DNA from: Pedobacter cryoconitis
GTDB taxonomy: Bacteria > Bacteroidota > Bacteroidia > Sphingobacteriales > Sphingobacteriaceae
Assembly (NCBI RefSeq): GCF_014200595.1
Contig: NZ_JACHCG010000001.1
Coordinates: forward strand, 2,914,001-2,978,000
Length of the DNA: 64,000 bases
Direction of reading: 5' to 3'
Shown: in pieces, positions 9,445 to 19,575 of the stretch
Layout: each line of letters opens with the position of its first letter
Position numbering within the stretch: position 1 is the first letter of the stretch
Notes under the pieces: model-generated
Database searches by the model: none
What the model saw: only the letters and a program-made list of their open reading frames with translations
What the model was told of the DNA's origin: nothing
Made by a program: the position numbers and the translations under genes

Positions 9445-11817
9445 ATGAAGTTCAACAGTCATTTTTCAATTGCTCAGCGCCCAGGATTGCTGATCCTGTT
9501 TATCGTATTATTTTTTAATAGTACGGGGCTTTTAGCGCAGCAAAAGAAAGCTGTTAAAGGGAGTAGTGATCTTTCTTATCTGAATGATTCAACGGTATTG
9601 AACAAGAGTGATTATTTACTCCGGTTAGGTAAAGTATTTGAAACTATCAATCAGGTACAGGTTACTACTTCCTCTTTTTATCTATTGAAGCCCATCGCCA
9701 TGCATTTAACGCAGGACGAGGCGGCAATAGGCCTGATGAAAAAGCGTTTGTCACAAGGTGACCGGACGCTGAATGTGCAGAACCTGCAAATGTACCAGAC
9801 CTTACTTGATGAACTGGAAACCAACAACCTGGGTTGTATGGATGATCTTCAACGCTATGAGAAGGAATTAAACGGGCTTAAAACCCAGATTCTTACCCTG
9901 CGTAAAGATACCGTACTGATGAAAATCTTCAAGACAGATTCTTTAAAGCGGATGTTTAAAGCTGAATTTGCAGAGTTGGGCAAAAAGCGTATTGTGATGG
10001 ATAGCCTGATCAAGTCCAATACCAGTTTAATCAATAACCTTCAGGCAAGAACTTCTGCTAATATCATTACAGTCAGAGAATTAAAGTACACAGCAGATAA
10101 TCAATTGTCGTCTGTGAGTATTAAGGCTTTTAGTAAGGAAAGGCGGTATCTATGGGAATCTGTGGACCAGAAAGCGAATAAGCGTGTGGATTTTCAGCGG
10201 TTCATAGAAAGTGAGCAGCAAATTTCCGGCTATTATTTCGAGTACACCCGGGGCAGCAGATTTTTATTGCTTGTCATTGGGGCTGCTTTTTTCTTCTGGG
10301 TCTATTTCAATTTCAAAAGTCTGAAGCAAAGAGACAAATTAGACGCTGTTAAAGATCTGAATTTCACCTTTATCAGGCAAAAACCTTACCTGATCACACT
10401 GATTTTTATATTCACGCTAGCGCCTGTTTTTGACTTACTGGCTCCTGCGTTATATATAGAATCGATTCATGTTTTACTGGCCTTAAGTATTACTGCGTTA
10501 CTTTTTAAAAGACTCCCGAGAGACGTTTTTTACAAATGGTGTATTTTTGTAGTGCTGCTGATTTTCCCGGTCATCCTGCGTTCGCTGGGTATGCCTGCAC
10601 GTTATCAACGCTGGTTATTATTGATATTCGGTATGGCCTCCCTTGCATTTGGATTGTACAGCTATAAAATTTTAAAAGAGAAAGCGGTAAAATACAGATT
10701 GCTAAAGAGTGTTGCCATAATCTATATCATTTTTAATTTCCTGGCGATCATCTGTAATTTGTTTGGCCGTTTTACTTTAACGCAGATTTTCTATAGCAGT
10801 GCTGTAAGTTCATTATTACATGCAATATCCTTGATTATCCTTGCTGGAGTGATCACTGAGGCATTTTTATTACAGATTAAAACCAGCAGGGTCAAGAAAA
10901 ATTATCCTGAACATTTCGACTGGGAACCTGTAGTCAAAAGCCTGCGCGGGTTATTAGGTATCGGGGTGTTTTTGATCTGGCTGACTTTATTACTGGTTAA
11001 TCTAAACATATTTGATGGGTTATATACGACGTTAGTGGCAGCATTAACCGAAAAGCGAAAAATTGGAACCCTTGTTTTCACTTTTTGGGGCATCGCCTTA
11101 TTCCTGATGATCATCTGGGTAGCTAACTTTCTGCAAAAGTACATTGCTTACTTTTTTGGGGATACAGGTGATGATTCGCTGGATGATAACAAAGGGGAAC
11201 GTTCTAAATTGATAGTAACTAAATTGGTATTACTTATAGGGGGCTTTTTAATAGCTGTAGCGGCCTCAGGATTACCAATTGATAAGATCACCGTAGTGCT
11301 GGGTGCTTTGGGCGTAGGTATCGGCTTAGGGCTTCAGAATATTGTTAGTAATTTCGTTTCAGGTATTATCCTGATCTTTGATAAAACGGTTCGTATCGGT
11401 GATGTAGTGGAGATCAGTGATAAAAAAGGAAGAGTTAAAGAGATCGGAATCCGTGCAAGTACTTTGTTGACAGATGATGGTGCAGAGATTATCATTCCTA
11501 ACGGAGCTATTTTATCTAATAATATTATCAACTGGACGCTGACGAATAATCAGATGCGTGTGGTTATCGAATTTTCAGTAGCTAATCCTTTTCACAGAGA
11601 AGAAGTTACGGAACTAATCAAGGAAGCAGTAGCTTCGAGTGACAACATTCTCACGGCTAAGGAGCCAAAGGTGATTATTGTTCCGAAAAACAAGACCAGC
11701 AGTATAATTAAGGTTTATTTTTGGTGTAAAGATATCTCGATGGCCGAAAATACCAGGAGCACTATCAATTCGGTTATCTTTGATGAACTGGAAGAAAGAG
11801 GGATTGAGATTTTATAG
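9445..11817 (+). CDS. Large MscS-family mechanosensitive channel
   Basis: The start is ATG 9445, preceded by an AAGGGG ribosome-binding site at 9434 and followed by a signal peptide ending GLLAQQ; the open frame further upstream overlaps the previous gene. The 790-residue product has an extracytoplasmic, coiled-coil-like N-terminal half (about residues 25-265), then roughly nine to eleven hydrophobic segments. It ends with the MscS core: the pore-lining helix VLGALGVGIGLGLQNIVSNF and the beta domain GDVVEISDKKGRVKEIGIR and IIIPNGAILSNNIINW. This is the MscK/YbiO-like architecture that opens under membrane tension. It converges with the GT4 gene, leaving only 2 nt between stops. Confidence 0.9.
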   Translation: MKFNSHFSIAQRPGLLILFIVLFFNSTGLLAQQKKAVKGSSDLSYLNDSTVLNKSDYLLRLGKVFETINQVQVTTSSFYLLKPIAMHLTQDEAAIGLMKKRLSQGDRTLNVQNLQMYQTLLDELETNNLGCMDDLQRYEKELNGLKTQILTLRKDTVLMKIFKTDSLKRMFKAEFAELGKKRIVMDSLIKSNTSLINNLQARTSANIITVRELKYTADNQLSSVSIKAFSKERRYLWESVDQKANKRVDFQRFIESEQQISGYYFEYTRGSRFLLLVIGAAFFFWVYFNFKSLKQRDKLDAVKDLNFTFIRQKPYLITLIFIFTLAPVFDLLAPALYIESIHVLLALSITALLFKRLPRDVFYKWCIFVVLLIFPVILRSLGMPARYQRWLLLIFGMASLAFGLYSYKILKEKAVKYRLLKSVAIIYIIFNFLAIICNLFGRFTLTQIFYSSAVSSLLHAISLIILAGVITEAFLLQIKTSRVKKNYPEHFDWEPVVKSLRGLLGIGVFLIWLTLLLVNLNIFDGLYTTLVAALTEKRKIGTLVFTFWGIALFLMIIWVANFLQKYIAYFFGDTGDDSLDDNKGERSKLIVTKLVLLIGGFLIAVAASGLPIDKITVVLGALGVGIGLGLQNIVSNFVSGIILIFDKTVRIGDVVEISDKKGRVKEIGIRASTLLTDDGAEIIIPNGAILSNNIINWTLTNNQMRVVIEFSVANPFHREEVTELIKEAVASSDNILTAKEPKVIIVPKNKTSSIIKVYFWCKDISMAENTRSTINSVIFDELEERGIEIL

Positions 11818-11819
11818 AT

Positions 11820-13031
11820 TTAAAACACATGCCGTTTGATTTCAGGCTCCCAGACATCAGAACATCTGTTTATATAATCATTTATAATTTCCTGTGTGTA
11901 ATTTTTCACCAGGGATTTAGCATTGATATCGATAGAGCTATAAAGGTGGTTATATATTAGGTTTTCAAGGCTCTTGACAATTTTATCTGCTTTATATTCT
12001 TTTGCTACCTTACGCCTGGCCGATTCGGATAATATTTCTCTTATTTTTTCATCTTCATATAAGAAAAAAAGTACATCAGCAATTTTTTTCTGATCACGTG
12101 CTACAATAAAACCTGTCTGCCCATTATCAATCAGCTCAATTTGTGGATTATCCCGATCCAGGTTATTGACAGCTACAACTGGAATACCAACGGTCATAGC
12201 TTCTGTAATAGCCATTCCAAAGCTTTCTCCAATTTTACTTGCAACCAGAAATATGTCCATAGCACTGTAATATATCAATGGGTGCTGTAGATCTGATGTG
12301 GTATCAAAAACAATCAGTTTATCCAGTATATCCAGATTCTTTGCATATTCAAGAATTTCTGGGGTAGCCCCAATTAACAGAAATTTTGCATGCTTTACTT
12401 TTTTTGCAAATTCTGCAAATCCGTCTAATGTAATCAAATCAAGATTAGCATTATCCAAACGGCCTACCCCTCCTACGATGAAGGAATTCTGAAGGTTGTT
12501 TTGCTGTTTAAATGCTTTTAACTGGTTATCTGTCGGCAAAAGACTGTTAATGCGGTTAACATCTACCGGATTAGACAATACTTTTCTTTTGGAGGGGAAA
12601 TCATCTTCCAGATTACGATCAGCAAGCATCCTGCGGGCCAAAATCAATTTTGATATATATAGATCATAATCAATAAGGTCATAGAATCCTGAAGGGTTAT
12701 ACAACCCAAGGATATTGGTCATCAGCACCAGCTTTGGTTTGTTTGCTTTGACGATAGCAAAAAGTTCCGGATCCAGAGAACCATCACTGTGCCAGTGGAA
12801 CACATCAGTTTCCCGAAGCAGTGGAGCAAGCTTAGTCACATCTCCATTTAAAACCACAACATTGACACCCAAATCCTGAATCAGTTTCACCCTGGCCCCA
12901 CCTTCTTTTACCCCTACAACTGTAACCTCGAAATTGTCTTTGTTCAGAAATTTACTGATTAACTGAATGGTGTATGCTGTACCTCCTAAGCCTAATTCAT
13001 TGCCGGCTTCAATAATTTTGATCTTCTTCAT
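11820..13031 (-). CDS. GT4-type glycosyltransferase
   Basis: A 403-residue GT-B enzyme. It has an N-terminal glycine loop (GNELGLGGTAYTIQ) and the C-terminal donor-site segment GESFGMAITEAMTVGIPVVAV, which carries the EX7E-type glutamates. No membrane segment is evident, so it is likely cytosolic using a nucleotide sugar. The acceptor is unknown. The gene stands alone, but its promoter carries the same palindrome and -7 box spacing as the cluster at 19.6-36 kb (see 13062-13104), so it probably belongs to that regulon although it lies about 6.5 kb away, beyond the biotin operon. Confidence 0.85.
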   Translation of the reverse strand: MKKIKIIEAGNELGLGGTAYTIQLISKFLNKDNFEVTVVGVKEGGARVKLIQDLGVNVVVLNGDVTKLAPLLRETDVFHWHSDGSLDPELFAIVKANKPKLVLMTNILGLYNPSGFYDLIDYDLYISKLILARRMLADRNLEDDFPSKRKVLSNPVDVNRINSLLPTDNQLKAFKQQNNLQNSFIVGGVGRLDNANLDLITLDGFAEFAKKVKHAKFLLIGATPEILEYAKNLDILDKLIVFDTTSDLQHPLIYYSAMDIFLVASKIGESFGMAITEAMTVGIPVVAVNNLDRDNPQIELIDNGQTGFIVARDQKKIADVLFFLYEDEKIREILSESARRKVAKEYKADKIVKSLENLIYNHLYSSIDINAKSLVKNYTQEIINDYINRCSDVWEPEIKRHVF

Positions 13032-13061
13032 TGTTGAGTTATAGTTTCAGTATTAGTCAAA

Positions 13062-13104
13062 CAATTTACATACTTTTTCTATACTCAAATGGGTCATATG
13101 TCCC
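13062..13104 (-). promoter_or_regulatory. Crp/Fnr-type palindrome plus -7 box driving the GT4 gene (site a)
   Basis: Read on the minus strand, GGGACATATGACCC (13104-13091) is followed after 22 nt by TAAATTG (13068-13062), and the ATG comes 30 nt further on. Palindrome and box are the same as in the cluster promoters; only the spacing is 1 nt shorter. Confidence 0.65.
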
Positions 13105-13280
13105 AAAATACAAAGACCATTTTTCTACACGGAATACAGAACGTGAAGAGATATACTACAAGTATTCACGGTTTTTTTCAACTGCAAACCACGAATAAAT
13201 AACAACAAAATAACCTATCTTTTCAACTAAAGTTAAAAATAATATATTTAAAATATAAATACTGAATAACAAATAGTTAT

Positions 13281-13316
13281 AAAACACATACTATCAAATG
13301 ATAGTATGTGTTTTTA
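13281..13316. terminator. Bidirectional terminator after the MocR gene
   Basis: A perfect 16-bp stem (13281-13296 with 13299-13314) on a 2-nt loop, with A/T runs on both sides, sits just beyond the stop of the minus-strand MocR gene. Apart from it and site a, the gap at 13032-13322 shows nothing recognisable. Confidence 0.85.
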
Positions 13317-13322
13317 TTATTC

Positions 13323-14807
13323 TTAACTTTCTTTTACAGCCTGCGTTAAGATACCCACAGCCTCTTCAAGTTCACCGGTTGTCAGATTCCCGAACCCCAA
13401 TCTCATTGCTGTAAAACTATCTGTCTGGTACAGTAACTCCTGAGGCAAATGAAGATTTCTTTTCAAACAATTTTTACTGATCCGCATTAGATTTAGCTGG
13501 GGATTCCATTTTGTCCAGACGGATAATCCACCCGGCGGCGAAGAAAAACTCAGCTCCTCCCCAAGCTGTTCACGGAGCAAATCCACAAAAGTATCCCGGC
13601 GTTCCTGGTAGATTTTCACTGCTTTTTTGAGGTGCCGCTGAATCTCTTTTTCCTCGAGCAATTCGGCCAGTGCCTGCTCCATTAACATATCTCCCTGCCG
13701 ATCCACAAGCCTCCTGAATTTCGCCATTTCCCGGATCAGGTTTTCCGGAGCGATCAGGTATCCAGAACGAAAACCAGGAGCCAGTGATTTGCAAAATGAA
13801 CCGATATAAACCACCATTCCATTGGTATCTGCGCTCGCTAAAGGCAGCACCGAATTTCCATTATAATGAAAATCGTAATCATAGTCGTCTTCCAGAATGA
13901 TAAAACCATAAGTAACGGCAAGCTGCAACAATTCTACTCTACGCTCAGCACTCAGGGTAACAGTGGTCGGATAATGGTGATGCGGCGTAAGATATAGCAT
14001 CCTTATTTTTTTTGTTTTGCATAATTCACGGATCGCATCTACAGATATTCCATCAGCATCTACAGGAACAGAGATAATCCTGCCTCCGCACTGCTGAAAA
14101 CACATATTCGCGAGGTAATAACTTAAATCGCCAACAATAACCAGATCCCCGGGTTCAATCAGCATACTGGACGCCATATATATGCTCATATGAATCCCCC
14201 GGGTGGTCAGGATATTATTCTTATTAATATGTAATCCCCTGGTATTATTCAGGTAGGACGCCAGTGTTTCCCTGAAATATTCATTTCCTTCTACGTGTGA
14301 ATAGCCGAAATGCTTGTAATTGGTTTTACTTTTCAATATCCCACCGTAAACTTTAGATAACCTTTCTAGCGGAAGCAGCCTGATATCGGGCAGACCATCA
14401 TTAAATTCCAGTCCGGCTGTGGAACTGACGGTTAAAACGTCGAGTAAAATACTTTGTTTAAAGCGATAACCTGTTTCTGCGGGATAGCTGGTCAGAAATT
14501 TCTCATCGTAACGTTGCAGTGAGATATTTTCCTGTGGCCCTTTATTTCTGACAAAAGTGCCTTTATTGGGCCTGATTTCAGTCCATCCTTGCGCATCCAG
14601 TTCATCATACGCGGCAATAATGGTCTTTCTGTGTACTTTCAGGTCTTCGGCCATGCTACGCGTTCCAGGTAGCTGAACTCCAGCTAAAAGCACCCCTCTT
14701 TGTATTGCATTGATCATTTGATGGGCTATTTGAAGATACACTGGACGGTCTAATAACCTATCGATACGGATAACACTTTGAAAAGAAATTTGAACCGGAC
14801 TACTCAT
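13323..14807 (-). CDS. MocR/PdxR-type transcriptional regulator (GntR HTH fused to aminotransferase-like domain)
   Basis: I chose the ATG at 14807 (MSSPVQISFQSV) over the upstream one at 14861 because the winged-helix domain starts directly after it. Residues about 15-80 are a GntR-type HTH (GVQLPGTRSMAEDLKVHRKTIIAAYDEL). Residues about 115-490 are a fold-type I aminotransferase domain with VYIGSFCKSLAPGFRSGYL, whose lysine is the expected PLP attachment site. Such regulators use PLP or a PLP adduct as ligand. It is divergent from the biotin operon with 58 bp between starts, so control of that operon is plausible, but the ligand is not known. Confidence 0.85.
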   Translation of the reverse strand: MSSPVQISFQSVIRIDRLLDRPVYLQIAHQMINAIQRGVLLAGVQLPGTRSMAEDLKVHRKTIIAAYDELDAQGWTEIRPNKGTFVRNKGPQENISLQRYDEKFLTSYPAETGYRFKQSILLDVLTVSSTAGLEFNDGLPDIRLLPLERLSKVYGGILKSKTNYKHFGYSHVEGNEYFRETLASYLNNTRGLHINKNNILTTRGIHMSIYMASSMLIEPGDLVIVGDLSYYLANMCFQQCGGRIISVPVDADGISVDAIRELCKTKKIRMLYLTPHHHYPTTVTLSAERRVELLQLAVTYGFIILEDDYDYDFHYNGNSVLPLASADTNGMVVYIGSFCKSLAPGFRSGYLIAPENLIREMAKFRRLVDRQGDMLMEQALAELLEEKEIQRHLKKAVKIYQERRDTFVDLLREQLGEELSFSSPPGGLSVWTKWNPQLNLMRISKNCLKRNLHLPQELLYQTDSFTAMRLGFGNLTTGELEEAVGILTQAVKES

Positions 14808-14865
14808 AAACTTAAAACTGGTACCTATTAACTGTCCGGCAAGGTAATACTTTTGGCACAAACAA

Positions 14866-15480
14866 ATGAACTCAATGGAATTAGAGGAGCTTCTTCAACA
14901 TATAGTCAGCGATGACCACACACATGCCCGCTTCCTGAATACACTCTCTTTACAAGAGAATATCGGGGCCAGGAAGATATCAGCGAACGAAAGACCGGAA
15001 ACATCCACCTATATGGTTTTAAAACATGCGGCAGAAGAACACCGGCATGCCTTCTATCTAAAGAAACAAATTGCCAGGTTAAATGCAACAGCCTGCCCCA
15101 CCTACGAGCCGGACTACCTGCTAGCACCTTATAGCAGCAAGTACTACCTGAATAAACTGGATCTGATGACCAGCCGTTATTTAAGGGACAACCTCCAGTT
15201 AACTGGTTCGGCATTAAAATTTGCAGCTTATTTACTGGTAACTTATGCGATCGAAGTTCGTGCAGACCTGATTTACCCAATTTATCAGGCCGTACTTACA
15301 CAGCACAAGAGCAAGGTTAGCGTGCGTTCTATCATTCTGGAAGAGCAGGGCCACCTGGAAGAAATGACGGTTCAGCTCAAAAACTTTTCCACGACATGGG
15401 AAAATCATGCAGAAAAGATAACTACTATAGAAGCAGTACTCTATCAGGATTGGATCAATGATTTAGCCAAAGCTGTATAG
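14866..15480 (+). CDS. Ferritin-like (putative diiron) protein heading the biotin operon
   Basis: A 204-residue, mostly helical protein with two ExxH motifs (AAEEHRHAFYL near residue 65 and LEEQGHLEEM near residue 166) and an acidic residue in a third helix (YAIEVRADLIY). These are the spacing and residues expected of a four-helix diiron carboxylate fold. I do not recognise the exact family. It is followed by bioF after 1 nt, then bioD, bioB and bioA, so it is very probably part of the biotin pathway or its precursor supply. No bioC, bioH, bioG, bioI or bioW is visible. A role in making or handling the pimeloyl precursor is inference only. Confidence 0.6.
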   Translation: MNSMELEELLQHIVSDDHTHARFLNTLSLQENIGARKISANERPETSTYMVLKHAAEEHRHAFYLKKQIARLNATACPTYEPDYLLAPYSSKYYLNKLDLMTSRYLRDNLQLTGSALKFAAYLLVTYAIEVRADLIYPIYQAVLTQHKSKVSVRSIILEEQGHLEEMTVQLKNFSTTWENHAEKITTIEAVLYQDWINDLAKAV

Positions 15481-15481
15481 C

Positions 15482-16609
15482 ATGAAACGTGGCGCCAACG
15501 AAATAATGCTGGATAAATTAAATTTGAGAAAGATAGATTATACTTTTCGTAGTCTTCAGACAAAGAACGACTTGTATGACTTCAGTTCAAATGATTATTT
15601 AGGCTTTGCACGCTCTGCGGATTTGCATCAGGTTATTAATGAAGCTTTAAAAAAACATCATCAGATAGCTAATGGCGCAACAGGTTCAAGATTACTTAGC
15701 GGGAATTCTGTCTTTGCAGAAGAATTGGAAGAAGAGATTGCCGGCTATCATCAGTCAGCAAACGGACTGATCTTCAATTCTGGCTATACCGCAAATTCAG
15801 CCTTATTTTCCTGTCTGCCACAGAAAGGTGATACCATTCTTTATGATGAGTTCATTCATGCTTCAGTAATCGATGGCGCAAGACTGAGTTTCGCTTCACG
15901 CTTTAAGTTTATTCACAATGACCTGGAAGACCTGGAAAAGAAAATAAAAAAGAGTACCGGAGCCTGTTACGTTGCGGTTGAAAGTATTTATTCAATGGAT
16001 GGTGATAGTGCTGATTTAATTCGCCTTGCTGCTTTATGTACAAAGTATCAGGCGCATTTAATCGTTGATGAGGCACATGCTTTTGGTGTGATTGGTACCG
16101 GACTGGTTGATTCACTGGGGATACAGCAGGAGGTTTTTGCGCGCATAGTTACGTTTGGAAAAGCGTTGGGTTTACATGGCGCAATCGTATTAGGCACTGA
16201 TTTACTGAGGGATTACCTGATTAACTTCGCGCGTCCCTTTATCTATACAACTGCCCTACCCTTCTCTCAGCTTTTAGCTTTACAAATCGCCTACAGACAC
16301 CTTTTATCTTACTTACTGCTCAAAAGTACTCTTCAACATAAATCATCGCTTCTGAAGGCTAATTTACCCCCTCAGCATCAAGCAAGATGCAGGGATAATA
16401 TAGGCGCGATATATTGCCTTATCATTTCTGGCAACATGGAAGCTATTCAATTCAGCCGCACTTTACAAAATAAAGGTTTTGATGTACGGCCAATTTTAAG
16501 TCCGACTGTTCCAAAAGGCAGTGAAAGACTGCGCATTTGCCTGCATACTCACAATACCGACGAAGAAATACTTGAATTATGCCGTCATATCAAACAACTG
16601 AGTCAATAA
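15482..16609 (+). CDS. bioF: 8-amino-7-oxononanoate synthase
   Basis: A 375-residue alpha-oxoamine synthase that condenses pimeloyl thioester with L-alanine to 8-amino-7-oxononanoate using PLP. Key segments are FSSNDYLGFA near the N terminus, NGATGSRLLSGNS, LIVDEAHAFGVIG (the Asp and His that hold the cofactor) and VTFGKALGLHGA with the PLP lysine. It starts 1 nt after the ferritin-like gene and is followed at short distance by bioD, so it lies in one operon. Confidence 0.92.
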   Translation: MKRGANEIMLDKLNLRKIDYTFRSLQTKNDLYDFSSNDYLGFARSADLHQVINEALKKHHQIANGATGSRLLSGNSVFAEELEEEIAGYHQSANGLIFNSGYTANSALFSCLPQKGDTILYDEFIHASVIDGARLSFASRFKFIHNDLEDLEKKIKKSTGACYVAVESIYSMDGDSADLIRLAALCTKYQAHLIVDEAHAFGVIGTGLVDSLGIQQEVFARIVTFGKALGLHGAIVLGTDLLRDYLINFARPFIYTTALPFSQLLALQIAYRHLLSYLLLKSTLQHKSSLLKANLPPQHQARCRDNIGAIYCLIISGNMEAIQFSRTLQNKGFDVRPILSPTVPKGSERLRICLHTHNTDEEILELCRHIKQLSQ

Positions 16610-16614
16610 ATTAT

Positions 16615-17247
16615 ATGGACAACAAACCCCTATTCATCACTGGCATTGGTACTGAAGTCGGAAAGACCATTGTTTCTGCCGTGATTACTGAACAATTGAA
16701 AGCTGATTACTGGAAACCAGTACAGGCCGGAGATCTGGACAACACGGATACCGACAAAGTGAAACAGCTGATCAGTAACACCAGAAGTGTTTTCCATCCG
16801 GAAACTTATCAATTCGAAATGGCAGCATCACCCCATCGCGCTGCAAAAAGCGAAGGGATTGAAATACGTCTTCAGGATTTTCACCTTCCCGAAACAGATA
16901 ACCAGTTACTGATCGAGGGCGCAGGAGGATTATTCGTTCCGCTTTCTCACCGGTTTTTAATGATAGACCTGATCAGGCTTTTAGGTGCAGATGCTATACT
17001 GGTGGTCAGAAACTACCTGGGTTGCATTAACCATACCCTGCTCAGTATACATGCATTAACAAGCAAAAACATCCCATTAAAACATCTGGTGCTTAATGGA
17101 GATTTCGATTTTGACACCATGAATGTCCTGCTTCATCACCTGCCAAAAAATAGCACATGGAGCAAATTACCTGAATTCACAGAGATTAACAGAGATGCGA
17201 TTGCAAATGCACCTTTTCAGTTTAACCCTATTCCGATTATCAATTAA
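16615..17247 (+). CDS. bioD: Dethiobiotin synthetase
   Basis: The start is ATG 16615, directly before [18 protein letters not shown], whose GxGTEVGKT is the BioD P-loop; the longer frame from 16579 would overlap bioF by 31 nt. The 210-residue length fits the family. The catalytic lysine lies in the DYWKPVQAG segment, and the acidic [10 protein letters not shown] motif matches BioD. The enzyme closes the ureido ring of dethiobiotin with CO2 and ATP. It is 5 nt from bioF and 11 nt from bioB. Confidence 0.92.
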   Translation: MDNKPLFITGIGTEVGKTIVSAVITEQLKADYWKPVQAGDLDNTDTDKVKQLISNTRSVFHPETYQFEMAASPHRAAKSEGIEIRLQDFHLPETDNQLLIEGAGGLFVPLSHRFLMIDLIRLLGADAILVVRNYLGCINHTLLSIHALTSKNIPLKHLVLNGDFDFDTMNVLLHHLPKNSTWSKLPEFTEINRDAIANAPFQFNPIPIIN

Positions 17248-17258
17248 TTTTATTTAGC

Positions 17259-18257
17259 ATGAACAGTAATACGACTATACGCAATGACTGGTCTATCCAG
17301 GAAATCGAAAACATCTATCATCAGCCTTTACTGGAACTTATTTATCAGGCTGCAACCGTGCATCGCCAATGGCATAAGGCCGGAGAAGTACAGGTTTGCA
17401 CCTTATTATCTGTAAAAACAGGAGGCTGTCCTGAGGATTGTTCTTATTGCGGGCAGGCCGCCCGTTATCATACAGGAATTACCGTAAAAGCATTAATGTC
17501 AAAAGACGATGTTGTAGCCATTGCGCAAAGAGCTAAAGATTCTGGTTCTTCCCGTTTCTGTATGGCCGCAGCATGGCGCGAAGTACGGGACAACCGGGAT
17601 TTTGAAAACATTCTGGAAATGGTACAGGGTGTAAATGAGATTGGCTTAGAGGTTTGCTGCACCCTCGGCATGATTACCGAAACACAAGCTGAAAGATTAC
17701 AAGAGGCAGGATTATATGCTTATAATCATAATCTTGATACTTCTAAAGACTATTATCAGGAAATTATCAATACACGTACCTATGATGACCGGTTATCCAC
17801 CCTGAACAACGTCAGAAAAGCAGGAATTTCTGTGTGTTCTGGTGGAATCATCGGACTGGGAGAGACTCATGCAGACCGGATTAATATGCTCCACACTTTA
17901 TCAACGCTGGCACAACATCCGGAATCTGTTCCTGTAAATGCATTGGCAAGAGTAAAGGGTACACCTCTGGCTGATCTGCCAAAAGTTGACTCCTGGGAAA
18001 TGGTCAGAATGATTGCCACAGCAAGAATACTGATGCCAAAATCTATGGTCAGATTAAGTGCCGGACGTGCAGAAATGACGACCGAAGAACAATCGTGGTG
18101 CTTCATGGCTGGTGCTAATTCTATCTTTACGAGTGAAAGCGAAGAGCTGCTTGTAACACCAAATCCAAGATTAGATGACGACAGAAAAATGTTTGATTTG
18201 TTAGGTTTAAAGCCTATGCAAAAAGAGAAATCTATAACCACAAATACTGCATTATGA
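17259..18257 (+). CDS. bioB: Biotin synthase (radical SAM)
   Basis: A 332-residue protein with the radical-SAM cluster motif CPEDCSYC (CX3CX2C) and the biotin synthase segments [19 protein letters not shown] and [14 protein letters not shown]. The arginine and cysteines needed for the auxiliary [2Fe-2S] cluster are present. It inserts sulfur into dethiobiotin. Its last codons overlap the bioA start by 4 nt (ATGA), so the two are translationally coupled. Confidence 0.95.
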   Translation: MNSNTTIRNDWSIQEIENIYHQPLLELIYQAATVHRQWHKAGEVQVCTLLSVKTGGCPEDCSYCGQAARYHTGITVKALMSKDDVVAIAQRAKDSGSSRFCMAAAWREVRDNRDFENILEMVQGVNEIGLEVCCTLGMITETQAERLQEAGLYAYNHNLDTSKDYYQEIINTRTYDDRLSTLNNVRKAGISVCSGGIIGLGETHADRINMLHTLSTLAQHPESVPVNALARVKGTPLADLPKVDSWEMVRMIATARILMPKSMVRLSAGRAEMTTEEQSWCFMAGANSIFTSESEELLVTPNPRLDDDRKMFDLLGLKPMQKEKSITTNTAL

Positions 18258-19543
18258 GTTCAATAGAAGAAGATACCTTAAGTTTAACTGAAAGAGATCT
18301 AAAGGTTATCTGGCACCCTTATACCCAAATGTTAAATGCAATTATCCCTACAGCGATTGTACGTGCTGAAGGCTGTTATTTATTTGACGAGGAAGGCAAT
18401 CGCTATATAGATGCAATCTCTTCGTGGTGGGTAATCCTTCATGGCCACTCCCACCCTTATATTGCAGACAAGGTATCTGCACAGATCAGAAAACTTGACC
18501 AGGTAATCTTTGCCGGCTTTACGCATGAGCCCGCTGTTGAACTTGCCGAAAAGCTGTTGAGCCTGCTTCCTCAAAATCAGGAAAGAGTTTTTTACACAGA
18601 CAATGGATCTACAGCAGTAGAGGTAGCTTTAAAAATGTGCATGCAGTATTGGCATAATCAAGAGAAGGCAAAAACAAAGGTAATGGCTTTTAATAATGGA
18701 TATCACGGGGACACTTTTGGCGCGATGTCGGTTAGTGGCCGCAGCGCATGGACAGCTCCATTTGATGCTTACTTATTTGAAGTAGTCTATATTGACCTTC
18801 CGACAGCTGAAAATCTACCTGAACTGAAAAGACAGATTTCTGCAATAAGTGATCAGCTGGCTTGTTTTGTTTACGAGCCTTTGGTTCAGGGCTCTGCTGG
18901 AATGTTAATGTATGGAGCTACCGAATTGGATGAACTCATGAAGCATTGCAGATCAGAAAACGTATTTATGATACAAGATGAGGTTTTTACCGGGTTTGGA
19001 CGCACCGGAAAACATTTTGCCGCGGATCATTTGACGGAAAAACCGGATATCATGTGCTTTTCTAAGGGATTAACCGGGGGAACAATGCCCTTAGGAGTAA
19101 CAACCTGTTCAAAAGAGATTTACAATGCATTTTTATCTAAAGATAAGATGAAGACATTGTTTCATGGTCATTCTTTTACGGCAAATCCTCTGGCCTGTAC
19201 TGCGGCTTCAGCAAGTATTGATTTATTACTGACGGAGGAAACTCAGCAGCATATAGACCGGATCTGCCGCAGACATGCTGGTTTTCTGCAAAGGATCAGG
19301 CAACATATGCGCGTAGAATCGGCAAGGCAAACGGGAACAATTCTGGCCATCGAATGGCGTACAGAAACGGGCACTTCTTATTTCGATGACCTGAGGAATT
19401 TATTATATGATTACTTTTTGAATAAGGGGATTTTAATGCGCCCACTGGGAAACGTAATATATATTTTACCACCCTATTGCATTAGTGACGAGGATCTTGA
19501 TCGTATTTACGAAGAGATCGAAGGGGCACTTGAACTTTATTAA
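18254..19543 (+). CDS. bioA: Adenosylmethionine-8-amino-7-oxononanoate aminotransferase
   Basis: A 429-residue class III aminotransferase. Its HPYTQM opening, [29 protein letters not shown] and [17 protein letters not shown] are typical of Bio[15 protein letters not shown] carries the PLP lysine. It converts KAPA to DAPA with S-adenosylmethionine as amino donor. It is the last gene of the biotin operon and is followed by a terminator at 19547. Confidence 0.94.
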   Translation: MSSIEEDTLSLTERDLKVIWHPYTQMLNAIIPTAIVRAEGCYLFDEEGNRYIDAISSWWVILHGHSHPYIADKVSAQIRKLDQVIFAGFTHEPAVELAEKLLSLLPQNQERVFYTDNGSTAVEVALKMCMQYWHNQEKAKTKVMAFNNGYHGDTFGAMSVSGRSAWTAPFDAYLFEVVYIDLPTAENLPELKRQISAISDQLACFVYEPLVQGSAGMLMYGATELDELMKHCRSENVFMIQDEVFTGFGRTGKHFAADHLTEKPDIMCFSKGLTGGTMPLGVTTCSKEIYNAFLSKDKMKTLFHGHSFTANPLACTAASASIDLLLTEETQQHIDRICRRHAGFLQRIRQHMRVESARQTGTILAIEWRTETGTSYFDDLRNLLYDYFLNKGILMRPLGNVIYILPPYCISDEDLDRIYEEIEGALELY

Positions 19544-19546
19544 TGT

Positions 19547-19575
19547 AAAAGGGGCTTTTTGAAAGCCCCTTTTTT
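19547..19575. terminator. Bidirectional terminator between bioA and the GT10-like gene
   Basis: A 12-bp stem (19547-19558 with 19562-19573) containing GGGGC and GCCCC has a 3-nt loop and is flanked by A and T runs. It overlaps the stop of the minus-strand gene. Confidence 0.9.
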
